From positions 238,239,233 through 238,303,232 of the forward strand of contig NC_081414.1 in NCBI RefSeq assembly GCF_030272615.1: a stretch of 64,000 nt of DNA, written 5' to 3'. The position numbers were made by a program, and so were the translations under genes. Source of the DNA: Cryptomeria japonica. Taxonomy: Eukaryota; Streptophyta; Pinopsida; Cupressales; Cupressaceae. This document shows, piece after piece, positions 1 to 12,079 of this stretch. How positions within the stretch are numbered: the stretch's first letter is position 1; the number at the start of each line of letters is the position of its first letter. Below the pieces are notes generated by a model. It did not search any database. It was not told the DNA's origin and worked only from the letters and a program-made list of their open reading frames with translations.

Positions 1-45
1 TGAGTGCAAGGAAGAGGCAAATTCTCTTTCCACACAAAGGATGGT
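1..45 (+). repeat. short dispersed repeat, copy 1
   Basis: The first 45 bases share the phrase tgagtgcaaggaagaggca and the following ttctctt...ccaca...aaagga with 26261-26305. The similarity stops after about 45 bp. It is probably the edge of a repeat family whose body lies left of the window. Confidence 0.4.
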
Positions 46-116
46 TGGTGTAATAGCATTTCAATCCAATGACTTAATTAAGTAATTATAGTGAAAGTAA
101 CTTTGACATAGAGTAA

Positions 117-2947
117 ATATAAGAAATGATGACTAGGATTGGAAGCATCCTTAGGAGTGTGACTAGGGTTTCTATTGGGGAGGCAGATGATCCAAGGGAA
201 GGTGATGATGATGGTGAGGAGGACATTTACTCCGTTCTTCCCCTTTCTTTTTCTCTGTTCCTATCCTTTTCCCTATGTCATTGCCCTTGGTTCTCTGTCA
301 TTTGTCTTTCTATTTGTGGGTTATGGTTTGGTGCGGAGACGAAAGAAGGTGGTTGTGGAGGTGAGTGAGGTGTTTTTGGTGGTAGATGATGTTGTTGGGT
401 GGTGCTTGGGTTTCGATGCAAACACCCGTGTCAACTTGATTTTTTGATGCTGCTGCGGCCACTGTGCTGTGTTAGTAGGTGTTTGTGGATACTGAAGATA
501 TATCTCTATTTATTGTGGGTGCCCTATTGGTCTTCAATTTTTATTTTATTTATTCTTCTCATAGAGATGGATGTGGTGTGGAGGGTCTTGCTAATGGAAG
601 GGTGCAGAGGTGGAAATGATGTAGTGGGTTTTGCTGCCAAGAAGTTTTATTGCGGCAAACTTCCATCACGAACAAGGTTTTGTGCTTTGATGACTACTGG
701 GAGGGTGATCCTCTGATTCTTGGAGGAGGGCTTGTTTGGGAGGTGTTGCGGCCCTATGCCAAGGGTGTTGTTGCTCTAGTTTTATCTTGATGCAGAGGAG
801 GTGTTTGGGATCTGGCTGGAGCTCCCACAACCTAGCTCATCATTGGCATTTTGGGCTCATTTCTCCTTTCAAGTTATTTTTTTCACTCAAAGTGGTCTTT
901 GTTATTACAAGGGGCCTCTATGTGTGGGGTCTATTTTTTCTTGTTTTGTAGCCTTTTGGGGTTTCCTCTTTTTTTATCTTTTTCAAGAGAATCTCTAGTT
1001 TTGTTCAGGGTTTGTTTGTTATACCTTTATCAGTCAGTTTTATTGAGGCAGATCATTCTTCTACTAAGGGGAAAATTTATGGGCTGAGTTTAGTGGAACA
1101 TATCCTGTTGGGGGCTTTCAATGCCCTATTTTTCAAGGTCAGATGGTTGATTGTTGATTTCTCTTTGTTGCTAGGCTTTTGTCCTTGTTCTCATATAGAG
1201 GTGGAGATCTTAGTTAAGCTTATATTCTTGGAGTTGGAATGGTGCAAGCCTCTTCTTCAAGTTTTGGTTTTGGGATCCTTCTTAAAGACTAGCTATCTAG
1301 CAAAGCGTTATGGTCCTAGATCTTGGTTGCTACGATTTGGTTCATGGTATGAAGCTTTGTTCTCTCCGCTGATAGATGGTTTCCATCTTTTTAGGTCCTA
1401 TTGAGGTGGTTCCCCATCCCATTGAGGTGGAAAGGTTCTTTTCTATTAGAGGTGCGACTATCAGATGCTTTGAGGCTGTTCGATTCATCTTGGTGGTTTT
1501 GGGAGCCATTACAAAATGCAAATCAAAGGTTAGGGAAGTCTTTAAAAATCCCCATTGATGCTCTACAAAAATGATTGTTAGGATATTGTCAAGACAAATA
1601 CAAACACACAAGCAACAAAACCAAGTGTTAGTGTTAGAAACCACAAATCAAATACTATCCTAAGCAAGCATATCAAGAGAGACACAAAACATAAGATAGA
1701 AAGCTTAATAAATCTAAGAAATGCAATAAGACATCTTCAAATGCACTCCACCATGTTTGTAGCTACTCCTCCCTTGTTCCTCTCCTCTCCAAGTTCCCAA
1801 ATGAGTGTAGCTCTTAGTATCTTTTTTTACTAGTTTGAATTTCTTATGGAGGTTCAAGATTGTAGAATGAAAGGTTATGAGAATGAAAATATGAAAAAGG
1901 TAAAACAAGATATTATCTAATTATCTAAGGTTAATTTTAGCTCAAAAAGACAAATGTAGATGATTATGCCAAATGCTCTCTAAATTTTAGTATAAACTAG
2001 ATGCATACAAGATTTCAAGATTATAGATATGATTTATTTATTTAATTGGTTTAGAGGTGTGGTTTAATGAATTAATTTAAATAAATTAGATAATTTATTT
2101 AGTTAATAGCAAAAGGGTTTGAGGATGAATTAATTAAATGTTAATTTAATTAACTATTGGCTAGTGGATAAATAATCAAATAAATAGTAAATATTCATTT
2201 AATTAAATGGATAGATTTATGTGACTACACCCATATTTCTATGTGGGTTGAGGGAGCCCGTAAAAACCCTCTTGGTTTCTTTGGTACCTTCTCAAAACTT
2301 TGTTTCCTAGATTGGTCCTTCAAGCTGTTCTGTTGTGATCTAGGATTTGTTTGGTTGTGAGAGCCTTTCAAAACCCACTCTTTTGGTTGGTTGTGGAAGC
2401 CTCATAAAAACCCATAGTCAAGGTTGAGGGAGCCTAGAAAAACACTAAGTATTGTGTTCTTATCAAGGATAGGCTGGATGTTGGCAATTTTCAGGGCCCA
2501 TTTTGCCCAATGTTTGGTTCTGGTTAGGTTCAGGTGTTGTTTTGGAGAGATTGGAGTATTTTTTACAGGTTAAGGGAGCCTTGGAAAACTCTTCTTGTTG
2601 GTTGAGGGTGCCTGGTAAAGCTTTGTGTTCAGCTTTTAGATCTATAGTTTGATGTCTTAGATCTGTTGTTTGTGCCAACCTGAGTTGTATTTCATATAAT
2701 TTTTCTATGGATAGCATATGGTTTGTTGTGACTGCTTTGTTTTTGTAGCTTCTTTTGCCTCTGATGTTGTAATGTCTAACTCTTCTTGTGAGGTGGTGGC
2801 TAGGCTACTTATTCTCCTTGATATATCTTCCTACAGTGTCTGTTTTTTGGTTCTAGATCCATGAAAAATCCAAGGGTTTCAGGTCCCTTTAGAACCTTTT
2901 GTCTGGTGTTTTGGTCTCCTCAAATCCTATTTATGCTAATAAAAACA
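117..2947 (+). mobile_element. retroposed insertion with LINE-like 3' tail, coding content not recognised
   Basis: The segment is flanked by a perfect 14-bp direct repeat, ttgacatagagtaa, at 103-116 and 2948-2961. The right end reads tatgctaataaaaaca just before the repeat, which is an A-rich retroposon tail. The preceding text at 2870-2945 (ggtttcaggtcccttt...aacc) resembles the tail of the minus-strand LINE at 36945 and the repeats at 22321 and 22613, so this is probably the 3' part of a LINE of the same group. The 5' half (about 120-1560) is richer in G and T than its surroundings and has several short overlapping ORFs, none of which I recognise. About 1560-2240 is AT-rich and could be a nested insertion. 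No RT, endonuclease or RNase H motif was found. Confidence 0.5.
2246..2620 (+). repeat. interspersed motif repeat in LINE-like tail
   Basis: A motif close to ggttgagggagcc followed by a run of A and a C-rich end occurs about six times, starting near 2246, 2353, 2389, 2422, 2568 and 2600. Spacing varies from 32 to about 146 bp, so it is not a simple tandem array. It lies in the presumed 3' untranslated region of the insertion at 117-2947. Confidence 0.5.
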
Positions 2948-2961
2948 TTGACATAGAGTAA

Positions 2962-4683
2962 TTTTACAAGAATTTAAAATTCAATTGTTAACGCAATAAA
3001 CTGAATAACATAGTCACATAATTCAACCGTATTATTATCAAATCATATAGAATACTCTCATTAATTTATAGCATTAAGGGTTCTAATACTTATCTTAATC
3101 TTGAGCATGTGGAATGATCATTGTTACTCTAAGAATATTCTAGTGGCCTCGGGTCTTGTATGGCCATAGCACCCCAAGAGGAAACAAGTTCTTACATAGT
3201 ATTCCACATACCTCATAGCATGAAAAACACAAAATCCCAAATTCCTCACAAAAAAAAAACAATCCCTCACCAGGACACTCCTAGGTCAATGTTATACCTC
3301 GAGTTGAACATGCATTGTGTACCCTTTTTCCAAATGCCCATAGCCCATCAAGTCACCATTTTTACCTTCTTTCATTAGTGATCTTCATTCTCCCTTCCTA
3401 ATTCCAACGTAATTGACTTATGTAATATTTTAAGGGTTGATTTCCAAACCATCATACCTTTTTAAAAATGTTGGTTGTGGTGATTAGGCATATTCTTTGG
3501 TTGTGTGGCTCCTTGGAATCCATTTCTTTTAATCACATTCTTAGGGAGTGAAATGACATATTGCTTATTGTTAGTGGAGATGGATACAAGTGTAATTTGT
3601 TTTTTGTCAAGCTTCTTGTTTTGTATCTCTCTCTAGGATTTAATAATTTTTTACCCCTCTTTTAGTTAAAAAATAATCATAATTATTTTTCTTTTTAAGA
3701 GAGTTGTTCATAAATATTATTTAATAATATTTCTTTTAACCAAAGGATTATAATATCCTTTATTTTTATCTCCTTGTTTTACTTCTAAAATGATTATTTC
3801 ATAACATAATCTTCTTTGGAAAAAAAGTCACATAATAGTTAGCCATACCTCTTATGTATTGTAGAAGTTTTATTGATAATATTCATGAATAAACAAATAA
3901 GGGATAAATATATCAAATCCAAGCAATGGGTTCTTTATGTTACAACATGACATAAAGTTGACACCCACAACAAAAACCAACATAAGAAAATAAGTACTTG
4001 TCATTTAGATTTGTAATATTAATTATCTGTGCTTTTTTTCAAACAATAGCAAATAGAAGAGATTAATAATTTTGTAACCCTAACTTTCAATTAATCCTAA
4101 TATTAATTAAGTTGTAATCGTATTTGAAACCTAACAGTAATACTAGTTGAATGCTAATTATAAATTTTAAGTAATACCTAACCTACTTTGAACCCTATTC
4201 TTAACCCTTACCCTAACCCTATTCTAACTCTAATAAAAGTCCTGTCTCTAATGCCAATAATAACTCTAGTCATAATTGAATTGTATTCCTAACCTCTTTG
4301 AATCCTAACCATAATTTAACACAAACCCTAAATAATTTTTTTTTCCTATAAGCATAATTGATCCTTAACCCTAACTGCAATTTAACTTTATACCTAACCC
4401 TTACCCTAATTAAATCCTTACCCTAACCATGCTTGAACTATAACCATAATTTAACCCTAACTAAAAAACTTCTTTTATAAATTTAATTAAACACTAATTG
4501 AATCATAGTCCGAACACTAATTTAACCCTACTTTTAATTAATCTCAACACTAAGCTTATTAAACATAAATGTAATCCTAATTCAATCCCAATTGAACCAT
4601 AATTGTAACACTAACTATAATTATAATTGAGATATAATTATAATGAAAGTATTTGGTATTCTTTGTATTTTTTTGTATTATTC
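2962..4683. other. gene-free AT-rich spacer with telomere-like stretch
   Basis: No supported gene. An ORF of 72 codons at 3160-3378 has no recognisable motif. The notable content is the CCTAA-rich stretch from about 4080 to 4640, listed separately. Confidence 0.6.
4080..4640. repeat. degenerate interstitial telomere-like repeat, copy 1
   Basis: Short phrases such as taaccctaaccc, cctaattgaatcc and aaccctaactg recur throughout, reminiscent of the plant telomere unit CCCTAAA but diverged and interspersed with AATTGAA-type words. The part from about 4310 to 4640 is related to 11350-11575, with the same order of phrases (ttgatccttaa..., cctttaccctaa..., ttaaacactgattgaat...). The plus-strand LINE inserted between the two copies. 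Confidence 0.55.
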
Positions 4684-4696
4684 AATAATGCTAGAG
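4684..4696. repeat. target-site duplication, left (LINE at 4697-10816)
   Basis: aataatgctagag is repeated exactly at 10817-10829. The two copies bracket a unit that starts just upstream of LINE ORF1 and ends at a short A-rich tail, as expected for target-primed reverse transcription. Confidence 0.8.
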
Positions 4697-4940
4697 GGTA
4701 TGGTTGATTCAAATTTTAAAAATAAGAGATTCTATGATGTAGCCTGCAAATTTTCGGACTTAAAGACTATCGATGGTGGAAGAAGAATTGAGGATGCAAC
4801 TTGGAGGAGTTAACCTCCTCCACCCGGTTTGAGATCTCTACCCCATCCGCTTGCATTTTTTTGAGTCCTTTTGGTTTTAATGCTCTGCAACAATAGTTAA
4901 AACTAATTGCACCATGCCTCGTGCAACCCAACCCTAGTTC

Positions 4941-6625
4941 TTGACAGAGCCAGAGTCAAATGGAGGAGCCATTAATGTCCCAAAATCTATCGCTCACACA
5001 ACCACAACCCTAAAAAAAAGCTTTGCGGAGACCGTCACCCCACTTGCGAATGGAGTCCACCCATCGACACAATTGCTTAAGGCTCCTGATGGTGAAGGAT
5101 CTAGTAAGGAAGGTAAGTGCCCTCGCATTACCTCAGACTCCTTCTGCATTTCACCGAATAATGAGATGTTGAATGAAATTGCTTCAGAAAAACTTAGGTT
5201 ATGTGACACTGCTATTTTCTTTGCTTGTGTGGACATCCAAAAATGTCTGCCTAGGAAGTTCTTAGATGACTAGTTTAACAATCTTTGGAACCAGAAACTA
5301 GGGCTTAAAATATCATTCTGTAGGAAAATTTAGAAAGGTCTCTATCTTATTTTTTTTAACTCACATGAAGCCCAACTAGAATCCCTCAAATGCCAATACT
5401 GGATGGTCGGAAACACATCCTTTCGATCCCTAGCTTGGTCTCTAGAGGCGGTCAATGAAGAAGTTCTCACACTTTCCTCCCCCATATGGGTCATCCTTAA
5501 AGATGTCTCTCCCTTTTTGTGGTGATTTCTTCCCCAGCTGATGGAACCGTTTGGCAAAACAATTAGGCTTGATGAGACTACCCGTCTGGTGCCCAACCTA
5601 GATGCAAGAATGCTTGTATCTATTAAGCCTAGAATTGATATCCCCCCATGCTTAAACCTAAATATTAATGGAGAAACCTTCCTCTACCCTATTGAGATAC
5701 TTGGAGGTTTGAATGTCTTCTTTCTTTGCAAAAAGGAAGGGCATATTTGTAGAAAATGTCCAATCATCAATCACGGGAAACAAAATAATGACTCACCCAA
5801 TACTTCAAAAAACCCTAAAATCAATAATGACCTAAAATCGACTCCCTTGCACTATGCTAACAAAGAAACCCCCCCACCCGGTCCCAAGCCCAATGAATTA
5901 AACTTGATGCATGTTGATCTCATGCCTCTGGTCCCTAAACCCCTCGTTCCTATTCCCTCAAAACCTCTCGAAGGATCATCTTCTGATTGCTTTCAAGTGG
6001 TTACCTCAAGAAAGCGAAGATGAAAATTAACCCACCAAAATGCCCTAAACTGATCTAATGTCTCAAGTACAGATAAATTGGCCATTACTGGCATTCCCCC
6101 TCTTGAAATTAAAGACCTACCGTCCACTTCGCAAAACCTGACTAATTCTCTAGTTAAAAAAATGGTTAAAAAGTTGGAAAAACCTAATCGTGGTGCTGAT
6201 GATGCTAGCATCAATGATAATACTACAAAAATGGTACTCAGATCTTGAACACCCAAGCAAATGACACCATTTTCATTTGCAGACATTACCTTTGATGTTA
6301 GCACCACCAACCCCTCGATAGGCTCCTAGGTTAATAAAATTGAGGATAATCATGTGATAGAAGTTATCTTTGCCAGCAAGGGTTTAGATGACATTAGCTC
6401 TGGCATGATGCTGCTTGGTTTTCCAGGCTCCCAGTTGTCTAGGTCAGACATAGGAGGAAATGCGGATGTTAGAATTGAGCCATCTGAGATTAGTGAAGAT
6501 GACGAGGACCTTATGAAAGGATCCTCCATGAATAAAAATAAAGGTAGACCTATGGGATCTAAGAACAAGAAAAAAATTGGAGATCAACATGATCTCCCTA
6601 CCAATCCGGTTAAAACACCCTTCTA
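4941..6625 (+). pseudogene. LINE ORF1 (nucleic-acid-binding protein), broken
   Basis: Conceptual reading from 4941 to the TAA at about 6625, interrupted by several stops (for example near 5271, 6021, 6246 and 6328). The first half resembles plant LINE ORF1 proteins with a DUF4283-like domain: LRLCDTAIFFACVD, then KTIRLDETTRLVPNLDARML leading into FLYPIEI. A retroviral-type zinc knuckle follows near 5720-5765, reading FFLCKKEGHICRKC. The first Cys of the usual C-x2-C-x4-H-x4-C pattern is Phe here. The C-terminal part is Pro-, Lys- and Asp-rich and ends RGRP-like with a basic patch (KNKGRPMGSKNKKK). No ATG start is evident; the ORF opens at a TTG. ORF1 proteins bind the LINE RNA; this copy cannot make an intact one. 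Confidence 0.8.
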
Positions 6626-9600
6626 ATGAAGTACATATCATGGAACATTAGAGGCCTTGAGTCACCTGACAGGAAGTTTGTTATCAAAAGGTTTCTAGAC
6701 TCCCACAAAAACTTAGATTTCTTGATGCTTCAAGAACTTAAAGCTATTGGTTTATCTCTTGATAGTGCTCTTGACGTCATTTGGAAAGATGCAATTAAAA
6801 TTTACACCAGGCACCCGAGAGGTAAGGGAGGAGTTGGCCTTCTTCTAGCCCCCAAATGGGTGAACTACCTCAGGAATAAGGTAACTTCCCCATGTAATCG
6901 GGTAGCCTGGGTTACATTAGATATTAGAGGATCTTGCTTTGGCATATGCTCCATATATGCACCCAATGACTATAAGGAAAGATTGTCCCTTTGAACTTGG
7001 CTGACATCCCTCCCAAATATCCTTTGGGTCATGGCCGAAGACTTTAACATGACTGAACACCAGGATGACAAGGCTGGGGGCCTTCCCTTTGAATGGAACA
7101 CTCCAAAAAAATGTCAATGGGATAGGCTTAAGCATTAACTCTAGCTATTTGACACCCTAGAAGGCACCAAAGATGATGCCCATAACCTTTGGTATACTTG
7201 GTGCAACTTTCAGCAAGGCACTAACCGGATCTACTCCGGACTTGATAGGTTTTATGTTAATAATAACTTCTTTTCTTTTTCCCCCAATCACCTTAGGAAC
7301 ATGGTGGTTGTCCTTCCAGTATCCCTTTCTGATCATTTTCCTATCTTGGGCATCATTAACACTAGGAACTCCATCACTAATAACCATCCTCGTAGTAAGA
7401 AATTTTTCCTCAATACCTCCCTGCTACAAGACAAGGAAGTCCTTAATGCCATCAGAATAGTTAGTATCTTCAACTTGCAGCCTCAGCTTCCTCAACCCCA
7501 TATTCTCAGATGGAAGAGAAACATTTCCTCCTGGCAGAAGATATTTCAAACCATTAGCTAGAAGAAAGGCAAGGACTTTAGATCCTAGGAGAAATCGCTT
7601 ACACATCAGCTCCACTCTTTGGAATAAGAAATTCAAATTTATCCCTCCTCCCCTACCTTAGCTAAGCGGGTCTTTGAAGCTAGTGACATCCTCAGCAAAC
7701 ATCAACAAATCAAAATCAAAGGGGCTTTCATCAGAGCCTGCACTCACTGGCTTAAGTATGGAGATAAAGGCTCCAAACTTTTCTTTAATCTTCTAAAGCA
7801 AAAACAAACCAAAGAGAAAATTGACAGAATAACTGTAGAAGATAAGGAGCTCCTAAATATCAATGACATCAAAGATGCCTTTGAAATGTTTTACAAAACC
7901 CTGTTTACCTCATGAAGCCTCCAAAGATTCTCAAAGTAAATGTAGCTCCATTATACCGAAACGAATCTCTGAGAATGAAGCCCTCCTCCTTAAAGCTAGG
8001 ATCTCCAAGCAAGAAATTGCTAATGCCATTAAGGCACTCAAGGATGATAAGGCTCTAGGCCCTGACAACCTTCCTGCTAAATTCTACAAAGTCAATATTG
8101 AGTGGATCACTAATGATCTCTATGATATCTATAATGAAGCACTGGATACTAGCACCCTAGGGGAGTCCATCAATACGGGTATTATTAAACTTATCCCAAA
8201 AGAAGGGGATAGAGCCCTCATAAAATATTGGAGGCCAATTACCCTCCTCAATGTCTCCTACAAAGTCTTAGCCAAAGCCTTAGCCTCTCGCCTTGAGAAG
8301 ATCCTCACCAAATTCATTTACTCTACCCAGATGGGGTTCATTAAAGGTAGGTACATATTAGAGAACCTTGTGACCAGTTGGGAATCCATGGAATGGGCCA
8401 AAACCTCGAACCAGGACTCAGCCATGTTCCTTATCGACTTTGAAAAAGCCTATGACCGAGTGGAATGGGGCTTCATCCTCATGATGCTTGAAGCCTTTGG
8501 CTTCCCTAGTGAATTCTGTGATTATGTTCAGATCCTCCTCAAGGATGCATCTGCCCTGATCGAAGTTATTTGGTCTCTCTCCTAGCCTATTCCCCTCTCC
8601 AGATCAATCAGGCAAGGTTTCCCCCTTTCTCCTGCTCTGTTTGTCATAGCATCGGATGCCCTGTACTATCTCCTAAGAGACGACACCCTATCCCCCAAGG
8701 TGAATGGCATCAAGCTGCCGAACAACTCTGAGTTAAGCAACATTTAGTTTGTCGATGACACCTCGTTATTCCTGGAGCTCTCTAGGCATAATATCAGTTC
8801 CCTGAATAAAAAACTTGACACCTTTAGTAGAGCGTCAGGTGTCCATATTTCTAGCTCAAAATCCATCCTACTTGGATGGAAAGATGTGCCTCAGGACTGG
8901 CTTCAATAGTTTGGTTATTCTTGGGGAGGACCTAACAAAATAGTTAGGTACTTAGGTATCCCATTCTTTGTCTCCCCATCTTTGAGAGACATGTGGAGTT
9001 GGGTAAAAGGGAAAATAGATAGGAAGTTAAATAAATGGAACAACAGGGTCCTATCCCTAGCCGACAGGATTCAAGTTTGCCAGAAAATCCTCTCCTCCTA
9101 TAGTATTTACTATTCCTCTATTTGGATTTTCAACAATTATCAAGTTTTTGAAATCCAAAAGGCTATCAGATGTTTCCTTTGGTCAGATGGCAAGGGCAAG
9201 AGGAAAGGTCATGTAGTCAAATGGGCCTGGTGCCACCTAGACAAAAAACTTGGTGGGTTGGGCCTTAAGGGTCTTAGACTGCAGGGAATAGCCCTTGCGG
9301 CCAAATGGATATTCCACTCACTTGAAGGTCATGAACCTTGGAAGATTCTCATCAGGAACAATATACAAAATGGTGTCCCTAAGACTGCCAAAACCTAGAA
9401 AACCCTCCTGCTCAGTGATCTGATTGCAAGCAATTTCTCTGTGTCTGTCCAAGGTACTAGGGTGTTTAAATCTATCTGGAAAGCCTGGGAGCATGTGCAT
9501 AGGATTATTGTGAAATCTAACATTGACTTTGATGCTACCCTCCATGGTGAAAGGTCAAATGGTGGAACCTTTATCACAACTCGAAACCCCTTTCTTTAAC

Positions 9601-10354
9601 CCAAGGATGCTCTGCTAAGTACTGGCATAATAAAGGTGTCAAATACCTTATGGACATATTAGAACATGACAATCTTATCATCTAGGAAACTCTTAGCAAT
9701 AAATATGATCTCCCTACCTTGCATAAGAGGACCTACAACATGATTAGGCAGGCATGTACCCCTCTTCATCTTCCTAGAAATAGGCATGTAGATGCTCACA
9801 GGTACCTTACCTTCCTTTGGAAAGATGGCTCCAGACTCCCCAAGATCAAGGCAAAGTCTATTTATACCCTGCTTAACAATGACACCTCGGTGATCGATCA
9901 TATTAACACTCCATGGTATATTGATCATAATCTCCACACATGGGAAAAAAACTTTGAGAAATTATGGAGATTGCCCATCCCCCCTAAAATCAAATGCTTT
10001 AGATGGCAACTTATATTAACCAGATTACCTATTAGGAATAAAATTGCTGCATACGACCTGTGCTTTGTTTGCAAAAAGTTTGAGACTATGCGCCACATTT
10101 TCCTTGACTACTCTTTTGCAAGAGAAATATGGTTGCTGTTTGGAATCTCTATCACAGAACATGTCTGTACTCTTGATATAATCACTGATTTTATTCATGG
10201 TTTCAAGAAGGATGCTAACCTAGTCTCACAAATTTTATCTACCTTCATACTTTGGTTTATTTGGAAGCTAAGGAATGAGGAGAAGTTTCAAGGCAATGAA
10301 AGGGTACTTACTGGTTTTTCTAAAAAACTCACACATTACAAAATTGCTCTATAG
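6626..10354 (+). pseudogene. LINE ORF2 (endonuclease-reverse transcriptase-zf-RVT), broken
   Basis: Starts at ATG 6626 directly after the ORF1 stop. The endonuclease begins KYISWNIRGLESPDRK and keeps LMLQELK, an AEDFNM motif (the usual Gly before Asp is Glu) and SDHFPIL near 7330. A frameshift lies near 7900. The RT then shows LGPDNLPAKFYK, YWRPITLLNVSYK, QMGFIKGRYILENL, FLIDFEKAYDRVEW, QGFPLSPALFV and FVDDTSLFLE. The FxDD form is usual for plant LINEs. A zf-RVT region follows, with PPKIKCFRWQLILTRLPIR and CFVCKKFETMRHIFLDYSFA at about 9980-10130. Stops occur near 6993, 7137, 7559, 8583, 8747, 8909, 9397 and 9596. The reading can be followed in another frame to about 10655 (EMQDDYEWARLAEN... 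FDKAVKKLIKELQ), a tail I do not recognise. Confidence 0.88.
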
Positions 10355-10816
10355 GTTTGCTTTCTGATGAACTTAGAGAGGAACAAGCTGTTGTGATTCC
10401 TCAAAGACAACAGAGCAACTATGTTTGTCTATGAGATGCAAGACGACTATGAGTGGGCCAGACTCGCTGAGAACTAATTCTCCTTTGATAAGGCTGTGAA
10501 GAAACTCATCAAAGAGCTACAGGACAACAGGCCCCCACCCTTCAATAAGTTAGAAATGTGCTCCTAGATCCTGGAAGGAAAAAAGGTGGCATGGATGGAA
10601 GGACCACTAGGCTGGACCACCTAGCTAGAAGATCAGGACGAGATCTTGCAGTAGTACACTTGGCTAAAATTATAATTACTCAAACTATATAGTGGATAAC
10701 TGTATATGATGTTTCTCTAAGTCTGTTTTCACAGTTTGGTGGTTGAGGCGCTCTCTCCTGCCTCTTTTTTTTGTATAAACTCTCCATTTTTTGGACTTCC
10801 GATTTCTAATACAAAA

Positions 10817-10829
10817 AATAATGCTAGAG
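10817..10829. repeat. target-site duplication, right (LINE at 4697-10816)
   Basis: aataatgctagag, identical to 4684-4696, immediately after the A-rich LINE end. Confidence 0.8.
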
Positions 10830-11815
10830 AATATATTTTTTATTATTCAAGTAATATTGGTCCTTCACTCACTTGTCATGGTAGTTACCTTGTAATAGTA
10901 TAAACTACCAAGATTTTCACAATTAATTAGTATCAAAATGTTTTCATCTAGTTTCAATAATAAAGATAATAGTTTAGATTTATAGGACCATAATTAATTT
11001 TAATTAGTCATTCTTGATTAATCATAATCAAAACCTCTTCACAATATTATTACTGTATTTTAATTATTATATTTTTAATTTAATATAATTATAATATAAT
11101 ATTATTATATAAATTTTTATATATAATATACTATATGATTGATTATATTATTTTATTATGCAATTTTTATATTATTAAATTATATAAGGATAACTAAATA
11201 ATATTATTAATTCATATTTTTTACATTATATATATGTTTGTTTACTTATATAAAGGTTTAGAAAATATAAATTCTAAGTAATTACAAAACAAAATTTAAA
11301 CATTTCAAATATTATTTTAACGTATCTAAAAATATGCCAAAAAAATTCATTTCTTTAACCCTAAATCCAAAATAAAAGTTTTGCCTAGAAGCCTAATTGA
11401 TCCTTAATCTTAACTCCAATTTATCTTTATATCTAGCCTTTACCCTAACTATGTTTGAACAATAATCATAAATTAACCCTAACTCGAAAATTTCTTTAAT
11501 AACTTTTTATTAAACACTGATTGAATAATAGTCCTAACCCTAATTTAACCATACTCCTAATTAAACTAAACAATAGTATTTGTAAATATTATTAGAGAAT
11601 ACGTTTTTTATTATTCAATAAATATATTTTTTATTATTCAATAATGGAATATCAAATATATTTTTTATTATTCAATTAATATCAGTCCTTCACTCATGAT
11701 TTTCACTTAATTTAAAGAAAACTTATTTGTCATGGTAGTTACCTTGTAACATATATCAAATAAAAAAAGTTTAGATTTATAGGCCTAAATAGTATTAGCC
11801 TAATGAAAAGTACTA
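10830..11815. other. AT-rich spacer; second telomere-like stretch
   Basis: No gene. 10830-10990 and about 11590-11790 are diverged copies of each other (attttttattattcaa..., ggtccttcactca, tgtcatggtagttacctt, gtttagatttatagg). 11350-11575 is the second copy of the degenerate CCTAA-rich stretch seen at 4310-4640. 11040-11280 is nearly pure A+T. Confidence 0.6.
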
Positions 11816-12023
11816 ATAACTATTATAAGCTGTAGGAAATGGATTGAGGTATTAACATCAATATCAAATTTGATATATCAATGAATAATTAATATTGATA
11901 TCATAATTTGTTTATGAATTCATTTTTAAAGGAATTCAATTGACCTGATATCATAATATTTATGACATGTTGATATAAAAAATGATTTAATGTATTGAAT
12001 GCAATATTGATGTCAATTGATAT
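11816..12023 (-). repeat. long inverted repeat, left arm
   Basis: About 200 bp that match the reverse complement of 17115-17331. Shared phrases are the ATCAAATTTGATATATCA core, the TAATATTGATAT block and the GCAATATTGAT end. A third copy, in the orientation of the right arm, lies at 49262-49445. It could be a terminal inverted repeat of a 5.5 kb DNA element or two independently placed copies of one repeat. Confidence 0.6.
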
Positions 12024-12079
12024 CAATATCATACAAATGTTCATATTTGTGTGCGTAAATACATACATACATATTAATG

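Larger units (their letters stand above)
4697..10816 (+). mobile_element. near full-length plant LINE, plus strand, decayed
   Basis: A 6.1 kb unit between perfect 13-bp target duplications. In order it holds a 5' untranslated region (4697-4940), ORF1 with a DUF4283-like region and a zinc knuckle, ORF2 with apurinic-type endonuclease, reverse transcriptase and zf-RVT regions, a short coding tail to about 10655, and a 3' end finishing tttctaatacaaaaa. Both ORFs carry many stops, mostly TAG or TGA, and at least one frameshift, so the copy is dead. Unlike the two minus-strand LINEs in this window, it shows no RNase H domain and no extra downstream ORF, so at least two LINE lineages are present. 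Confidence 0.88.

Noticed and set aside
126-1404. Several ORFs of 60-130 codons, some hydrophobic
   Set aside because: Overlapping frames in T-rich sequence of a retroposed unit; no motifs, and hydrophobicity follows from T content.
3160-3378. 72-codon ORF starting with ATG
   Set aside because: No motif, low complexity at the centre (poly-A) and no support from a second copy.
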